From contig NZ_FRFD01000009.1 in NCBI RefSeq assembly GCF_900143645.1, positions 62,001 to 126,000 on the forward strand: a stretch of 64,000 nt of DNA, written 5' to 3'. Position numbers and translations under genes: made by a program. The DNA is from Anaerocolumna xylanovorans DSM 12503. GTDB taxonomy: Bacteria > Bacillota > Clostridia > Lachnospirales > Lachnospiraceae. The notes beneath the pieces are model-generated. The model searched no databases. It was not told the origin of the DNA and worked only from the letters and a program-made list of their open reading frames with translations. Below, in pieces: positions 23,199-31,418 of this stretch; the first letter of the stretch is position 1; each line of letters begins with the position of its first letter.

Positions 23199-24509
23199 TT
23201 ATTTTATCTGAAAGCAGTTTTTCCCAAGGTATACCGCACTGTCCCCTAACTGTTCTTCAATTCTTAAAAGCCTGTTGTATTTTGCCACACGGTCGCTTCT
23301 TGACGGTGCTCCTGTCTTAATCTGCCCTGCATTGGTAGCAACTGCAATATCTGCAAGTGTCACATCCTCTGTCTCTCCTGACCTATGGGAGACAATTGCC
23401 GTCCATTTATTATTTTTCGCCATTTCAATTGCCTCTAAGGTCTCTGTCAGCGTACCTATCTGATTGAACTTAATCAGGACAGAATTGGAAACACCAAGCT
23501 CAATTCCTTTCTTAATCCTTTTGGTATTCGTTACAAATAAATCATCTCCCACTAACTGAATTCTGCTTCCAAGCCTATTAGTGAGCTTTTCCCAGCCTGC
23601 AAAATCTTCCTCGGCAAGACCGTCTTCGATGGACATTACCGGATACCTGCTGCATAAATCTTCAAGATAGGCAATCATATCCTCTACGCTCTTGTATTCT
23701 CCGGCTTTCCAGAACAGGTACTCACCTTCTCTGCCGGCCTTTTTTGCTTCCTCATACATTTCCGTTGAGGCTACATCCATGGCAATGCCAAAATCCTTTC
23801 CCGGTTCAAAGCCTGCTTCTCCTACTGCTCTTACGATATACTCAAGTGCTTCCTCGTCACTATTAAACTTCGGTGCAAATCCGCCTTCATCTCCTACGGC
23901 CGTAACATACCCGTCACCCTTTAACAGCTTTTTCAAGGTATGAAATACTGTTGTACTCCATTCCAGCCCTTCGGAAAAGCACTTCGCACCAATGGGCATA
24001 ATCATAAATTCCTGGATGTTAAGACTGGAATCCGCATGCTTGCCGCCATTTATAATATTCATCATGGGAACCGGCAGAACCTTTGCATTCACGCCACCGA
24101 TATACTGGTACAGAGGAAGATGTATGGCTTCGGCGGCTGCCTTTGCTGTTGCCAGCGAGGCTCCAAGAATTGCATTGGCTCCCAGCTTTCCTTTATTTTC
24201 TGTTCCGTCTGCTTCAATCATTTTCTTGTCAATTTCCACCTGGTTTAAGGCATTAAGTCCAACAATTTCCTTTGCAATCACCTTGTTGACATTTTCCACG
24301 GCCTTTTTCACACCATTGCCAAGGTATCTCTTCTTGTCATTGTCCCTTAACTCCACCGCCTCAAAAGCTCCTGTAGAGGCTCCGGAAGGCACTGCCGCCC
24401 GTCCAAGGCTTCCGTCCGCCAGTAACACTTCAACCTCCACAGTCGGATTCCCTCTGGAATCCAAAATCTCTCTTCCTGTTACCTTTTCAATCTCAAAATG
24501 CTTCTTCAT
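23199..24509 (-). CDS. eno: enolase
   Basis: Enolase converts 2-phosphoglycerate to phosphoenolpyruvate in glycolysis. The 436-residue length is standard. Conserved blocks are REILDSRGNPTVEVEV near the N-terminus, GASTGAFEAVELRD, the metal-binding MSIEDGLAEEDFAGW and VGDDLFVTN segments, the signature LIKFNQIGTLTETLEA and HRSGETED. The start at 24509 follows AGAAGGAGATTTGACT; a longer in-frame stretch upstream has no family similarity. It is a single-gene unit divergent from the carboxypeptidase. Confidence 0.98.
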   Translation of the reverse strand: MKKHFEIEKVTGREILDSRGNPTVEVEVLLADGSLGRAAVPSGASTGAFEAVELRDNDKKRYLGNGVKKAVENVNKVIAKEIVGLNALNQVEIDKKMIEADGTENKGKLGANAILGASLATAKAAAEAIHLPLYQYIGGVNAKVLPVPMMNIINGGKHADSSLNIQEFMIMPIGAKCFSEGLEWSTTVFHTLKKLLKGDGYVTAVGDEGGFAPKFNSDEEALEYIVRAVGEAGFEPGKDFGIAMDVASTEMYEEAKKAGREGEYLFWKAGEYKSVEDMIAYLEDLCSRYPVMSIEDGLAEEDFAGWEKLTNRLGSRIQLVGDDLFVTNTKRIKKGIELGVSNSVLIKFNQIGTLTETLEAIEMAKNNKWTAIVSHRSGETEDVTLADIAVATNAGQIKTGAPSRSDRVAKYNRLLRIEEQLGDSAVYLGKNCFQIK

Positions 24510-24638
24510 AGTCAAATCTCCTTCTGGTATAACCCTATATTTCAATTTAAAAAACAATTTCTGATAAGATATATTATAGGCAATCCCTTTGCAGGTATTC
24601 ATAAAGGTTAAACTGTTCTTATTGATACCTTCTTAGGG

Positions 24639-24668
24639 TTGCTGAATGCTCCCTTCCTATGATATACT
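24639..24668 (+). promoter_or_regulatory. probable promoter of the M32 carboxypeptidase gene
   Basis: TTGCTG (24639-24644), 18 bases, TATACT (24663-24668), about 30 bases before the start codon. Confidence 0.55.
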
Positions 24669-24699
24669 GGAAAAAAATAATAAATAAAGGAGATGCTTT

Positions 24700-26205
24700 A
24701 TGAGCAAAAACTATGATAAATTATGTGAATATATTGAAAAGATTATTTCCTTTCGGGAAGCAATAACCTTATTCGAATGGGATAATGAAACCCTTGCCCC
24801 GGAAGCTGCGGCAGAAAATACTTCTAAGGCAGTCGGGGTTATCTCCGGTGAATATTTTAAAGCTTTTATAAACGATGAAGTCAAAGAGCTTCTGGTTACC
24901 TTATCCAGTGAAGAGGAGCAGAAAAATCTTGATTTTAACCAAAAGTCCATTATCAAAAACATGAAAAAATCCTACGAACAGATGGAATCTATTCCTCCCG
25001 AAGAATACAGGGCCTACAGTGAATTAATTGTAAAGTCCACCGGTATTTGGGCCAGGGCAAAAGGCAATAAATCCTTTGAAGAATTTGCTCCCACACTGGA
25101 AGAAATAATAAGCTACCAGAAAAAATTTGCTAACTACCGTAAAAAAGAAGGACAAAAGGCTTATGATATCCTTTTAAGCGATTTTGAAGAAGACTTTTCC
25201 ATGGAAAAATTAGACATCTTTTTTGATAAGATAAAAGCCTCTCTTGTGCCTTTGTTAAAGCAAGTTACAGAGAAGAAGGATATGATTGATAAGTCCTACA
25301 ATTATCAGACCTTTGACAAAGAGAAGCAGTTAGACTTTGCAAAGTTTATCGCAGCTTATGTAGGTTTTGACTTTACCAAGGGCGTTCTTGCAGAAAGTGC
25401 CCATCCCTTTACCACGAATCTTCATAACAAAGATGTAAGAATCACCACCCATATTTATCCCGATAACTTGGAAAGCTCCATCTTTTCCGTAATCCACGAG
25501 AGCGGACACGCCATCTATGAAATGAATGTTGATGATGCTATCACTCTTACTCCGGCAGGCGGCGGCAGTTCCATGGGAGTTCATGAATCCCAGTCCCGTT
25601 TCTTTGAAAATATGCTTGGTAGAAGTGAATCCTTCTGGATTCCGGTTTATCCGAAATTAGCCGCGTACTTTCCTGAACAGTTAAAGGACGTTTCCCTCTC
25701 ACAGTTTATAGCGGGAATTAATAAAGCAGCACCTGGCTTAATCCGCACGGAAGCGGATGAACTCTCCTATTCCCTTCACGTAATCATCCGTTATGAAATT
25801 GAAAAGATGATTTTTGAAGAAAATGTACCCGTAAAAGACCTTCCTGCCATATGGAACCGCAAATACAAAGAATATTTAGGAATTGAACCCGGGAATGATG
25901 CAGAAGGCATCTTACAGGATATCCATTGGGCCTGCGGTAACGTCGGATATTTCCCTTCCTACGCTTTAGGAAGTGCCATTGCCGCACAGATTTACAGCTA
26001 TATGGAACAGGCAATTCCGGTTGAAGAACATTTAAAACAGGGTAACTTAACTCCTATTGTAGATTTCTTAAAAGAACACATCCATAAATATGGTGCTACC
26101 AAAAACACTTCCGAACTTCTAAACGAAATGATGAAGGAAGACTTAAATGCTGATTATTATATTACCTATCTGACAGATAAATATACAAAACTTTATAACC
26201 TTTAA
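24700..26205 (+). CDS. M32-family metallocarboxypeptidase
   Basis: A 501-residue cytoplasmic, all-helical zinc carboxypeptidase of family M32 (Taq carboxypeptidase type), which removes C-terminal residues from peptides. The zinc motif HEXXH is HESGH at 266-270. Other family motifs are ITTHIYPDNLESSIFSVIHE just before it, GVHESQSRFFENMLGRS, and IRTEADELSYSLHVIIRYEIE. The M32 opening YIEKIISFREAITLFEWDNETLAP is also clear. The start follows AAAGGAGATGC and a terminator follows the gene. It stands alone and probably serves peptide turnover. Confidence 0.94.
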   Translation: MSKNYDKLCEYIEKIISFREAITLFEWDNETLAPEAAAENTSKAVGVISGEYFKAFINDEVKELLVTLSSEEEQKNLDFNQKSIIKNMKKSYEQMESIPPEEYRAYSELIVKSTGIWARAKGNKSFEEFAPTLEEIISYQKKFANYRKKEGQKAYDILLSDFEEDFSMEKLDIFFDKIKASLVPLLKQVTEKKDMIDKSYNYQTFDKEKQLDFAKFIAAYVGFDFTKGVLAESAHPFTTNLHNKDVRITTHIYPDNLESSIFSVIHESGHAIYEMNVDDAITLTPAGGGSSMGVHESQSRFFENMLGRSESFWIPVYPKLAAYFPEQLKDVSLSQFIAGINKAAPGLIRTEADELSYSLHVIIRYEIEKMIFEENVPVKDLPAIWNRKYKEYLGIEPGNDAEGILQDIHWACGNVGYFPSYALGSAIAAQIYSYMEQAIPVEEHLKQGNLTPIVDFLKEHIHKYGATKNTSELLNEMMKEDLNADYYITYLTDKYTKLYNL

Positions 26206-26222
26206 TATGAATTAAACCCATA

Positions 26223-26265
26223 AAAAGCACCGGAAAGCTGAATCTGATTCATTCCGGTGCTTTTC
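26223..26265 (+). terminator. terminator of the M32 carboxypeptidase gene
   Basis: AAAGCACCGGAA pairs with TTCCGGTGCTTT around a 16-base loop and is followed by T residues. Confidence 0.92.
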
Positions 26266-26291
26266 TGATTAAATTCATATCAAATATATTC

Positions 26292-26320
26292 TTGTATATT
26301 TATAATATATATTGTATAAT
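26292..26320 (+). promoter_or_regulatory. argH promoter with putative ArgR motif
   Basis: TTGTAT (26292-26297), 17 bases, TATAAT (26315-26320). The spacer contains TGTATATTTATAATA (26293-26307), exactly repeated in the argG promoter (62743-62757). The rest of the gap to argH holds a hairpin-SD repeat at 26427-26473. Confidence 0.65.
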
Positions 26321-26426
26321 TAGTTAATTTCAAAGTCATATATTTCCCATGCATACCGTAAGCCTGCTTGTGGTATTGCTTAAATAAACCGCGGCTAATA
26401 AAAGAAATGAACGGATAACGTAAAAT

Positions 26427-26473
26427 ATCAGGAATATCAGATCAAAAATTTGACATTCAGAAAAGAGGTTAAA
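26427..26473 (+). repeat. hairpin-SD repeat element before argH
   Basis: GAATATCAGATC (26432-26443), AAA, AATTTGACATTC (26447-26458), then AGAAAAGAGGTTAAA directly before the ATG. Both arms have drifted from the copy at 14385 but mostly still pair through G-U or matching changes, and the element again supplies the ribosome binding site. Confidence 0.65.
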
Positions 26474-27850
26474 ATGAAGCTATGGGGCGGACGTTTTACA
26501 AAGGAAACCAATGAATTAGTCCATAATTTTAATGCATCCCTTTCCTTTGACAGTAAATTTTATCAGGAAGACATTGAAGGGAGCATCGCCCATGTAACCA
26601 TGCTGGCAGAGCAGGGAATCCTAGAAAAAGAAGAATGCAGCCTGCTGGTTAAGGAATTAAATCATATTAAGTCTGAACTTACAGAAGGCAAGCTCCAATT
26701 TGATGAGGCCAAGGAGGATATTCACAGCTTTGTAGAATCAATTCTCATTGAAAGAACAGGTAATACCGGAAAGAAACTGCACACAGGAAGAAGCCGCAAC
26801 GACCAGGTTGCCCTTGATATGAAGCTTTATACCAGAAAGGAGCTTATCAGTATCAGAGAGCTTCTAAAGGATTTGCTAAACCTTCTTCTAAAGCTTATGA
26901 AGGAGCATCTTGATACCTATATGCCTGGCTTCACCCATCTGCAAAAAGCCCAGCCGCTCACTCTCTCCCACCATCTGGGCGCTTATTTCGAAATGTTTAA
27001 AAGGGATTATGAAAGATTGAGTGATGCCCTTGAGAGACTTAATTATTCTCCCCTTGGTGCTGGTGCCCTTGCAGGAACCACCTATCCTCTTGACAGAGAA
27101 TATACCGCAAGTCTGCTTGGATTTTACGGTGCTACCAATAACAGCATGGATTCCGTCTCCGACAGGGATTATCTCCTTGAAAGTTTAAGTGACTTTTCCA
27201 TTATCATGATGCATTTAAGCCGTTTCTGTGAAGAAATCATTATCTGGAATACCAATGAATATCAATTCGTAGAATTGGACGATGCCTATTCCACCGGCAG
27301 CAGCATCATGCCCCAGAAGAAAAACCCTGATATTGCAGAATTAATCAGAGGAAAGACAGGCCGTGTATACGGTTCCCTGGTTTCCCTTCTTACCACTATG
27401 AAAGGCCTTCCTTTAGCTTACAACAAAGATATGCAGGAAGACAAAGAATTGACCTTTGATGCCATGGATACCATAAAGGGATGCCTTAAGCTCTTTACGG
27501 ATATGCTTTCTACCACAGCCTTTAACAAGGAAAAAATGGCGGCCAGTGCAAAGGGCGGCTTTACCAATGCAACCGATGCTGCCGATTATCTGGTAAACCA
27601 CGGAGTTCCTTTCCGTGATGCCCATGGAATCATCGGGCAGTTAGTAATCTATTGTATCGGAAAAGGTGCTGCTTTGGATGATTTAAGCCTGGAAGAATTT
27701 AAGGCTGTTTCTCCTGTATTCGAATCTGATATCTATGAGGCCATTTCCCTTAAAACCTGTGTAGAAAAACGGGGTACCAAGGGGGCTCCCGGTACCGTGG
27801 CAATGCTGGAAGCAATTAAGCATTGTGAAGCCTGGTTAACGAATTTATAA
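26474..27850 (+). CDS. argH: argininosuccinate lyase
   Basis: ArgH splits argininosuccinate into arginine and fumarate, the last step of arginine synthesis. The 458-residue length is standard. The fumarase/aspartase superfamily signature is GSSIMPQKKNPD (about residue 276-287), containing the flexible catalytic loop. Other ArgH blocks are LWGGRFTKET at the start, HTGRSRNDQVALDMKLY and MPGFTHLQKAQPLTLSHH with the catalytic His. The start at 26474 follows AAAGAGGTTAAA; an in-frame codon 24 bases upstream lies inside the repeat. It is unlinked to argG and argJBD, which lie 31-36 kb away, but shares their promoter motif. Confidence 0.97.
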   Translation: MKLWGGRFTKETNELVHNFNASLSFDSKFYQEDIEGSIAHVTMLAEQGILEKEECSLLVKELNHIKSELTEGKLQFDEAKEDIHSFVESILIERTGNTGKKLHTGRSRNDQVALDMKLYTRKELISIRELLKDLLNLLLKLMKEHLDTYMPGFTHLQKAQPLTLSHHLGAYFEMFKRDYERLSDALERLNYSPLGAGALAGTTYPLDREYTASLLGFYGATNNSMDSVSDRDYLLESLSDFSIIMMHLSRFCEEIIIWNTNEYQFVELDDAYSTGSSIMPQKKNPDIAELIRGKTGRVYGSLVSLLTTMKGLPLAYNKDMQEDKELTFDAMDTIKGCLKLFTDMLSTTAFNKEKMAASAKGGFTNATDAADYLVNHGVPFRDAHGIIGQLVIYCIGKGAALDDLSLEEFKAVSPVFESDIYEAISLKTCVEKRGTKGAPGTVAMLEAIKHCEAWLTNL

Positions 27851-27856
27851 TAATAA

Positions 27857-27888
27857 AAAAGAAGGCAGCTTTCATGCTCCTTCTTTTC
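27857..27888 (+). terminator. terminator of argH
   Basis: AAAAGAAGG-C-AGC pairs with GCT-CCTTCTTTT, just after the argH stop codon. Confidence 0.8.
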
Positions 27889-27900
27889 TATTTCTGACCG

Positions 27901-28533
27901 TTATTTGTGGTCTCTTTTGTAAAGAATATACGAATATACATTGATTGCTATAACACCTGCCAGCAATAATCCAAATACAACCTGGCTGTAAGTTCTTTCC
28001 TTTATGACACCAATAGGAAGCATTAAAATTCCAAGAGCTATAAAGAAATACCCACCTGCTTTATGGGTCTTTCGCCAAACGCTGTCATCGGATAAGGTCC
28101 AGGGATTCTTAATACCCATAAAGAAGTTATTCTTGACTTTGGGAAGATAATTACCAATAACTAGAAAGGCAATTCCAAGACCTGCCGGAACAAACAGTTT
28201 AAAATCCAAATCCACCTTTAAGGCAGCCACCACCGTAACCCAGGTAAAAAATATAGTCAAAACAACAATTGAGGCTCTGATAATCCCATAGGTTTTTGGA
28301 TCATAATTTTTTCTTCTTGGGTCTATGTCTTTTAAAATATAAAAAAATCCATTTAATATAGCTGGCAGTGCGCCTATCAGAAACATAAACCTCTTATCTG
28401 CATAACCATTGGCTTCCCAATTACTATCCCAGTGTATCGGAACTGTCTGCGGCAGTTTCCTATACACAATTAAAATACCAATATAGGATAACAGCGTTGC
28501 TATCCATAAGATAATATGTGTCCTCTTACTCAT
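27901..28533 (-). CDS. SdpI-family membrane protein (DUF1648 + SdpI)
   Basis: A 210-residue membrane protein with about six helices. The N-terminal DUF1648 part has VYRKLPQTVPIHWDSNWEANGYADKRF and the C-terminal SdpI part has GNYLPKVKNNFFMGIKNPWTLSDDSVWRKTHKAGG. In Bacillus subtilis, SdpI is the immunity and signalling protein against the SdpC killing peptide, and it sequesters the ArsR-type repressor SdpR. Here it is the last gene of an operon, overlapping the sdpR-like gene by eight bases. No SdpC-like toxin gene is visible in this window. The start follows AAGGAGAGAAACAGG. Confidence 0.9.
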   Translation of the reverse strand: MSKRTHIILWIATLLSYIGILIVYRKLPQTVPIHWDSNWEANGYADKRFMFLIGALPAILNGFFYILKDIDPRRKNYDPKTYGIIRASIVVLTIFFTWVTVVAALKVDLDFKLFVPAGLGIAFLVIGNYLPKVKNNFFMGIKNPWTLSDDSVWRKTHKAGGYFFIALGILMLPIGVIKERTYSQVVFGLLLAGVIAINVYSYILYKRDHK

Positions 28534-28846
28534 CCTGTTTCTCTCCTTGTCCGCCTTTTAGCATTTTGTCTTGCTCTTCTTTTTCTTCCTCGCTCTTTGT
28601 TATATCAAAAAACCATCGGACCACATCCTGAAACACCGTAGTATTTAAGGTATATACAATATTCTGCCCTTTCCTCTCATCACTGATTAAATCTGCATTT
28701 TTAAGAATTGCCAGATGATGGCTGATGGAGGGCTTGCTGATATTAAAATAATCCGCAATTTCACCTGCGTTCATGTCTTTTTTTGATAATAATTCAAGTA
28801 TCTTACGCCTTGTAGGATCGGATAAGGCTTTAAATACATCGTTCAC
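28526..28846 (-). CDS. ArsR-family autorepressor, SdpR-like
   Basis: A 106-residue winged-helix regulator. The sequence (M)NDVFKALSDPTRRKILELLSKKDMNAGEIADYFNISKPSISHHLAILKNADLISDERKGQNIVYTL is the SdpR pattern. It lacks the paired cysteines of metal-sensing ArsR proteins. The start is set at GTG 28846, 6 bases after AAAGGAG, because homologues begin exactly there; an upstream in-frame ATG has no ribosome binding site. It is followed by the overlapping sdpI-like gene. By analogy, the membrane protein would trap the repressor when ligand is present, relieving repression of the operon. Confidence 0.9.
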   Translation of the reverse strand: MNDVFKALSDPTRRKILELLSKKDMNAGEIADYFNISKPSISHHLAILKNADLISDERKGQNIVYTLNTTVFQDVVRWFFDITKSEEEKEEQDKMLKGGQGEKQDE

Positions 28847-28920
28847 ACTAGCTCCTTTCTCGTGCATACCGCCTGCCTGCCAGTAATTACTTGTAATCTG
28901 CACGGTACTGCCCATTTACC

Positions 28921-30492
28921 TTAAAAGGCTCCGAATCTTTTCTCTCCTGTCTTTCGGAGAAACAGATAAAGAATAGCAGTTATTGCTGCTAACAGTACTG
29001 TTCCGATAAGCAGAGCTGCAAAACCTGTAACTGCCGGCAATATACTCTTTACTGCTACCCGAAGCATTGCTGCCACGAATCCGGTAAATATGGAAGCAAG
29101 CACTGCCATACTCTGCTTTATAACCGTAATCTCCGAACTCCAGTCAAACTTCGGCAAAAGCAGGTTGAATAACAAACCGGAAATTGAAGTATAGAAGCTT
29201 ATACTAACTCCAAATGCCACAATACTAATAAACTCCATAAAGTCAAGTCCGAAACCGACATCCAGCAAAAGAGAATCTATTAGTACCAATGGCACAGTCA
29301 TAACTAGATTAACCGCTATCTTGCTGCGAAATATCATACCTGCCGATAAAGGCAGTGACTTCATAAGCCAGAGGTTTTTCCCCTCCAGGGATATGGAACT
29401 GGCACTGATACAGGTCATTGCCACGCTAAAGGCTACAAACTCCGGTAAGAACTGCTTGATTACTTCTGCTGCATTTGGCACTTTAAGGAGCTTGGTCAAA
29501 AAATCCGGCGGCAGAAACAGGGAAGCCACGCTAAAAACAGTCAGTAATACCATCCCAAATCCGGTATTGACTACATAATTAACAGATGAAAAATACCGCT
29601 TTACTTCTTTCGTATACAAAGCTAAAAAAGGAGAACCAGCCTGAGCCTTTAATGCCTTCTTCTTTCTGCTTCCGGTCTTTTTACTTAGCGCTGTATTAAG
29701 GGCTATAAATCTCTTCCCTGTCACTCCTGCGAAAATCCCAAAGCTTCCAAGGGATATCAGGATGTATATCACTATGGATAAGATTTTCTTTCCCCACACT
29801 GCCCTTTTGTAAAGAGCTGCTATAGGATATATTCGTGACACACTTTCAAAAGTTCCCATGCCGCCAAAATAAGGAACTGCCATAAAGATAAGCAGTACGG
29901 TAAATATGAAAATAATATTTATCAGCTTGCTGCTTCGGAACCTGGAAGCTATAAAAGCTATCAGTACTCCTGCCATGGCTGCCAACGTTACAGGAAATAA
30001 GGGAAGCAGCAGCATTCCTGCCAGATTTATCAATAATGCTGCAATATCCCATCCTGTAATCAGACTATAGGATATTCCCGCGGGAATCATAATAATAACA
30101 GCAGCGGGAAGATTAATAAGATACAAAAGCAATAATCTGCCTGTCACAACAGTAGTGAATTTTAAAGGCAATGATAAAAGAAAATCAAAGTCTTTAAAAT
30201 CAAATATAATTCCTCTGATTTTATATACAGTGGTAAAAAATATGGCAACAGAAGCAACCCCCGCTGCCAGCTCTATAAGCATATCTGCTCTTCCTATTGA
30301 CTCCAATCCTTTACCAATGCCATAACTGTAGACAAAGGATACAGCCAAAAGGAATACCGTAAATGCTGACAGAAGTACCTTTGATATGCTGTTACTTAAC
30401 AGCTTCTTTTTCCCTTTCTTTAGAAAGGGCAGGTCAAACACCGCCGGAAACTGGACTTTTATGAGCCGGATAAGCATATTCCATTCTTTCAT
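28921..30492 (-). CDS. ABC-2 type exporter membrane subunit
   Basis: A 523-residue, very hydrophobic protein with about 12 predicted membrane helices, partner of the ATPase encoded 18 bases upstream. The layout of an amphipathic N-terminus (MLIRLIKVQFPAVFDLPFLKKGKKK), a KIRGIIFDFKDFDFLLSLPLK loop in the first half, and EGKNLWLMKSLPLSAGMIFRSKIAVNL in the second half is typical of large two-domain ABC-2 permeases in Firmicutes annotated as putative ABC exporters. The cargo is unknown. The start follows GAAAGAGG. The operon order ATPase-permease-SdpR-SdpI suggests a role in resisting or exporting a membrane-active compound, which is inference. Confidence 0.87.
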   Translation of the reverse strand: MKEWNMLIRLIKVQFPAVFDLPFLKKGKKKLLSNSISKVLLSAFTVFLLAVSFVYSYGIGKGLESIGRADMLIELAAGVASVAIFFTTVYKIRGIIFDFKDFDFLLSLPLKFTTVVTGRLLLLYLINLPAAVIIMIPAGISYSLITGWDIAALLINLAGMLLLPLFPVTLAAMAGVLIAFIASRFRSSKLINIIFIFTVLLIFMAVPYFGGMGTFESVSRIYPIAALYKRAVWGKKILSIVIYILISLGSFGIFAGVTGKRFIALNTALSKKTGSRKKKALKAQAGSPFLALYTKEVKRYFSSVNYVVNTGFGMVLLTVFSVASLFLPPDFLTKLLKVPNAAEVIKQFLPEFVAFSVAMTCISASSISLEGKNLWLMKSLPLSAGMIFRSKIAVNLVMTVPLVLIDSLLLDVGFGLDFMEFISIVAFGVSISFYTSISGLLFNLLLPKFDWSSEITVIKQSMAVLASIFTGFVAAMLRVAVKSILPAVTGFAALLIGTVLLAAITAILYLFLRKTGEKRFGAF

Positions 30493-30510
30493 GATAACCT
30501 CTTTCCTCTT

Positions 30511-31218
30511 CTATTCCCTGGTCAGTTCCAAAAATACATCCTCAAGGCTTTGATTGCCTTTTACCTTTTCGGTCTCTCCCGATTCAATCAGTTTACCGCC
30601 TTTAATTACAGCTATCTTATTACACAGCTTTTCAGCCACCTCTAAAACGTGGGTAGAAAAGAATATGGCACTGCCTTCGCTGCACATTTCCTTCATAAGG
30701 TTCTTTAAGGTATGGGCGGCCTTAGGGTCTAATCCCATAAAAGGTTCATCTAAAAGCAGCAGTTTAGGCTTATGAAGAAAAGCAGACATAAGCACTAACT
30801 TTTGCTTCATACCATGGGAATAGGTACCGACAGGCTCTGATAAAGCAGAGAGCATCTCAAACTCATTCCCGAACCTTTCTATACAGGGAATTCTTTCATT
30901 CTTTTCTACTTCATAAATATCTCCAATAAATTTCAGGAATTCCATTCCCGTTAAATGCTCATAGATATCCGGATTATCCGGGATATAAGCCATCTTTTTC
31001 TTGCAGCTTAACGCATCCTTCTTAATTGAAACCCCATCAATAATAATATCTCCCTCTTCAAAATCCAAAATTCCCGAAACTGCTTTTAAGGTCGTAGTTT
31101 TGCCTGCACCGTTGTGGCCAATAAAGCCATATATATCACCGGACTTCACTTCCAGGGAAAGGTTATCCACAGCCTTTTTCCCTTCGTAGCTTTTACTGAA
31201 ATTAATAATTTGAAGCAT
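30511..31218 (-). CDS. ABC exporter ATPase subunit
   Basis: A 235-residue ATPase with Walker A GHNGAGKTT (34-42), signature YSHGMKQKLVL (SHGMKQK replaces LSGGQ, as is common in this group), Walker B LLLLDEPFMGLDP, and the switch His in FFSTHVLE. It energises the membrane subunit encoded just downstream. The start is ATG 31218 after AAAGGAGAAGTTGCAGG; a TTG codon 21 bases upstream overlaps the ribosome binding site. It is the first gene of a four-gene operon whose promoter carries a long palindrome. Confidence 0.93.
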   Translation of the reverse strand: MLQIINFSKSYEGKKAVDNLSLEVKSGDIYGFIGHNGAGKTTTLKAVSGILDFEEGDIIIDGVSIKKDALSCKKKMAYIPDNPDIYEHLTGMEFLKFIGDIYEVEKNERIPCIERFGNEFEMLSALSEPVGTYSHGMKQKLVLMSAFLHKPKLLLLDEPFMGLDPKAAHTLKNLMKEMCSEGSAIFFSTHVLEVAEKLCNKIAVIKGGKLIESGETEKVKGNQSLEDVFLELTRE

Positions 31219-31242
31219 TCCTGCAACTTCTCCTTTCAAGTA

Positions 31243-31276
31243 GATAGATATTTAGATAATTATCTAAGTATCTATC
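31243..31276. promoter_or_regulatory. 34-base palindromic operator of the ABC-SdpR-SdpI operon
   Basis: Half-site GATAGATATTTAGATAA (31243-31259) and its reverse complement TTATCTAAGTATCTATC (31260-31276) match at 16 of 17 positions. The palindrome lies just downstream of the -10 box and spans the expected transcription start, the classical place for a repressor. The SdpR-like protein of the same operon is the likely ligand-controlled binder. Confidence 0.8.
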
Positions 31277-31279
31277 CGC

Positions 31280-31308
31280 ATAATACTACTTATATGCTCT
31301 GTTGTCAA
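31280..31308 (-). promoter_or_regulatory. sigma-A promoter of the ABC-SdpR-SdpI operon
   Basis: On the minus strand TTGACA (31308-31303), 17 bases, TATTAT (31285-31280), immediately followed by the palindromic operator. Confidence 0.85.
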
Positions 31309-31344
31309 CTTGATTTTTTAATGCTGCCAACCGGTTTATCCCCA

Positions 31345-31401
31345 CAAAAAAACCCTTACTTATTGCAATGAAAGATTTCGCTTTTAGCAATAAGTAAGGG
31401 T
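31345..31401 (-). terminator. terminator of the LCP gene
   Basis: A perfect 15-base stem, ACCCTTACTTATTGC (31352-31366) with GCAATAAGTAAGGGT (31387-31401), followed on the minus strand by seven T residues. Confidence 0.93.
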
Positions 31402-31418
31402 GCCTTTATTAGAATATT

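Noticed and set aside
28833..28848. A GAGCTAGTGTGAA stretch at the SdpR start matches 13 bases of the three-hairpin repeat
   Set aside because: It is fully explained as ribosome binding site plus GTG start and first codons, and lacks hairpins and the 51-base core. It is noted only in case more copies show a link.
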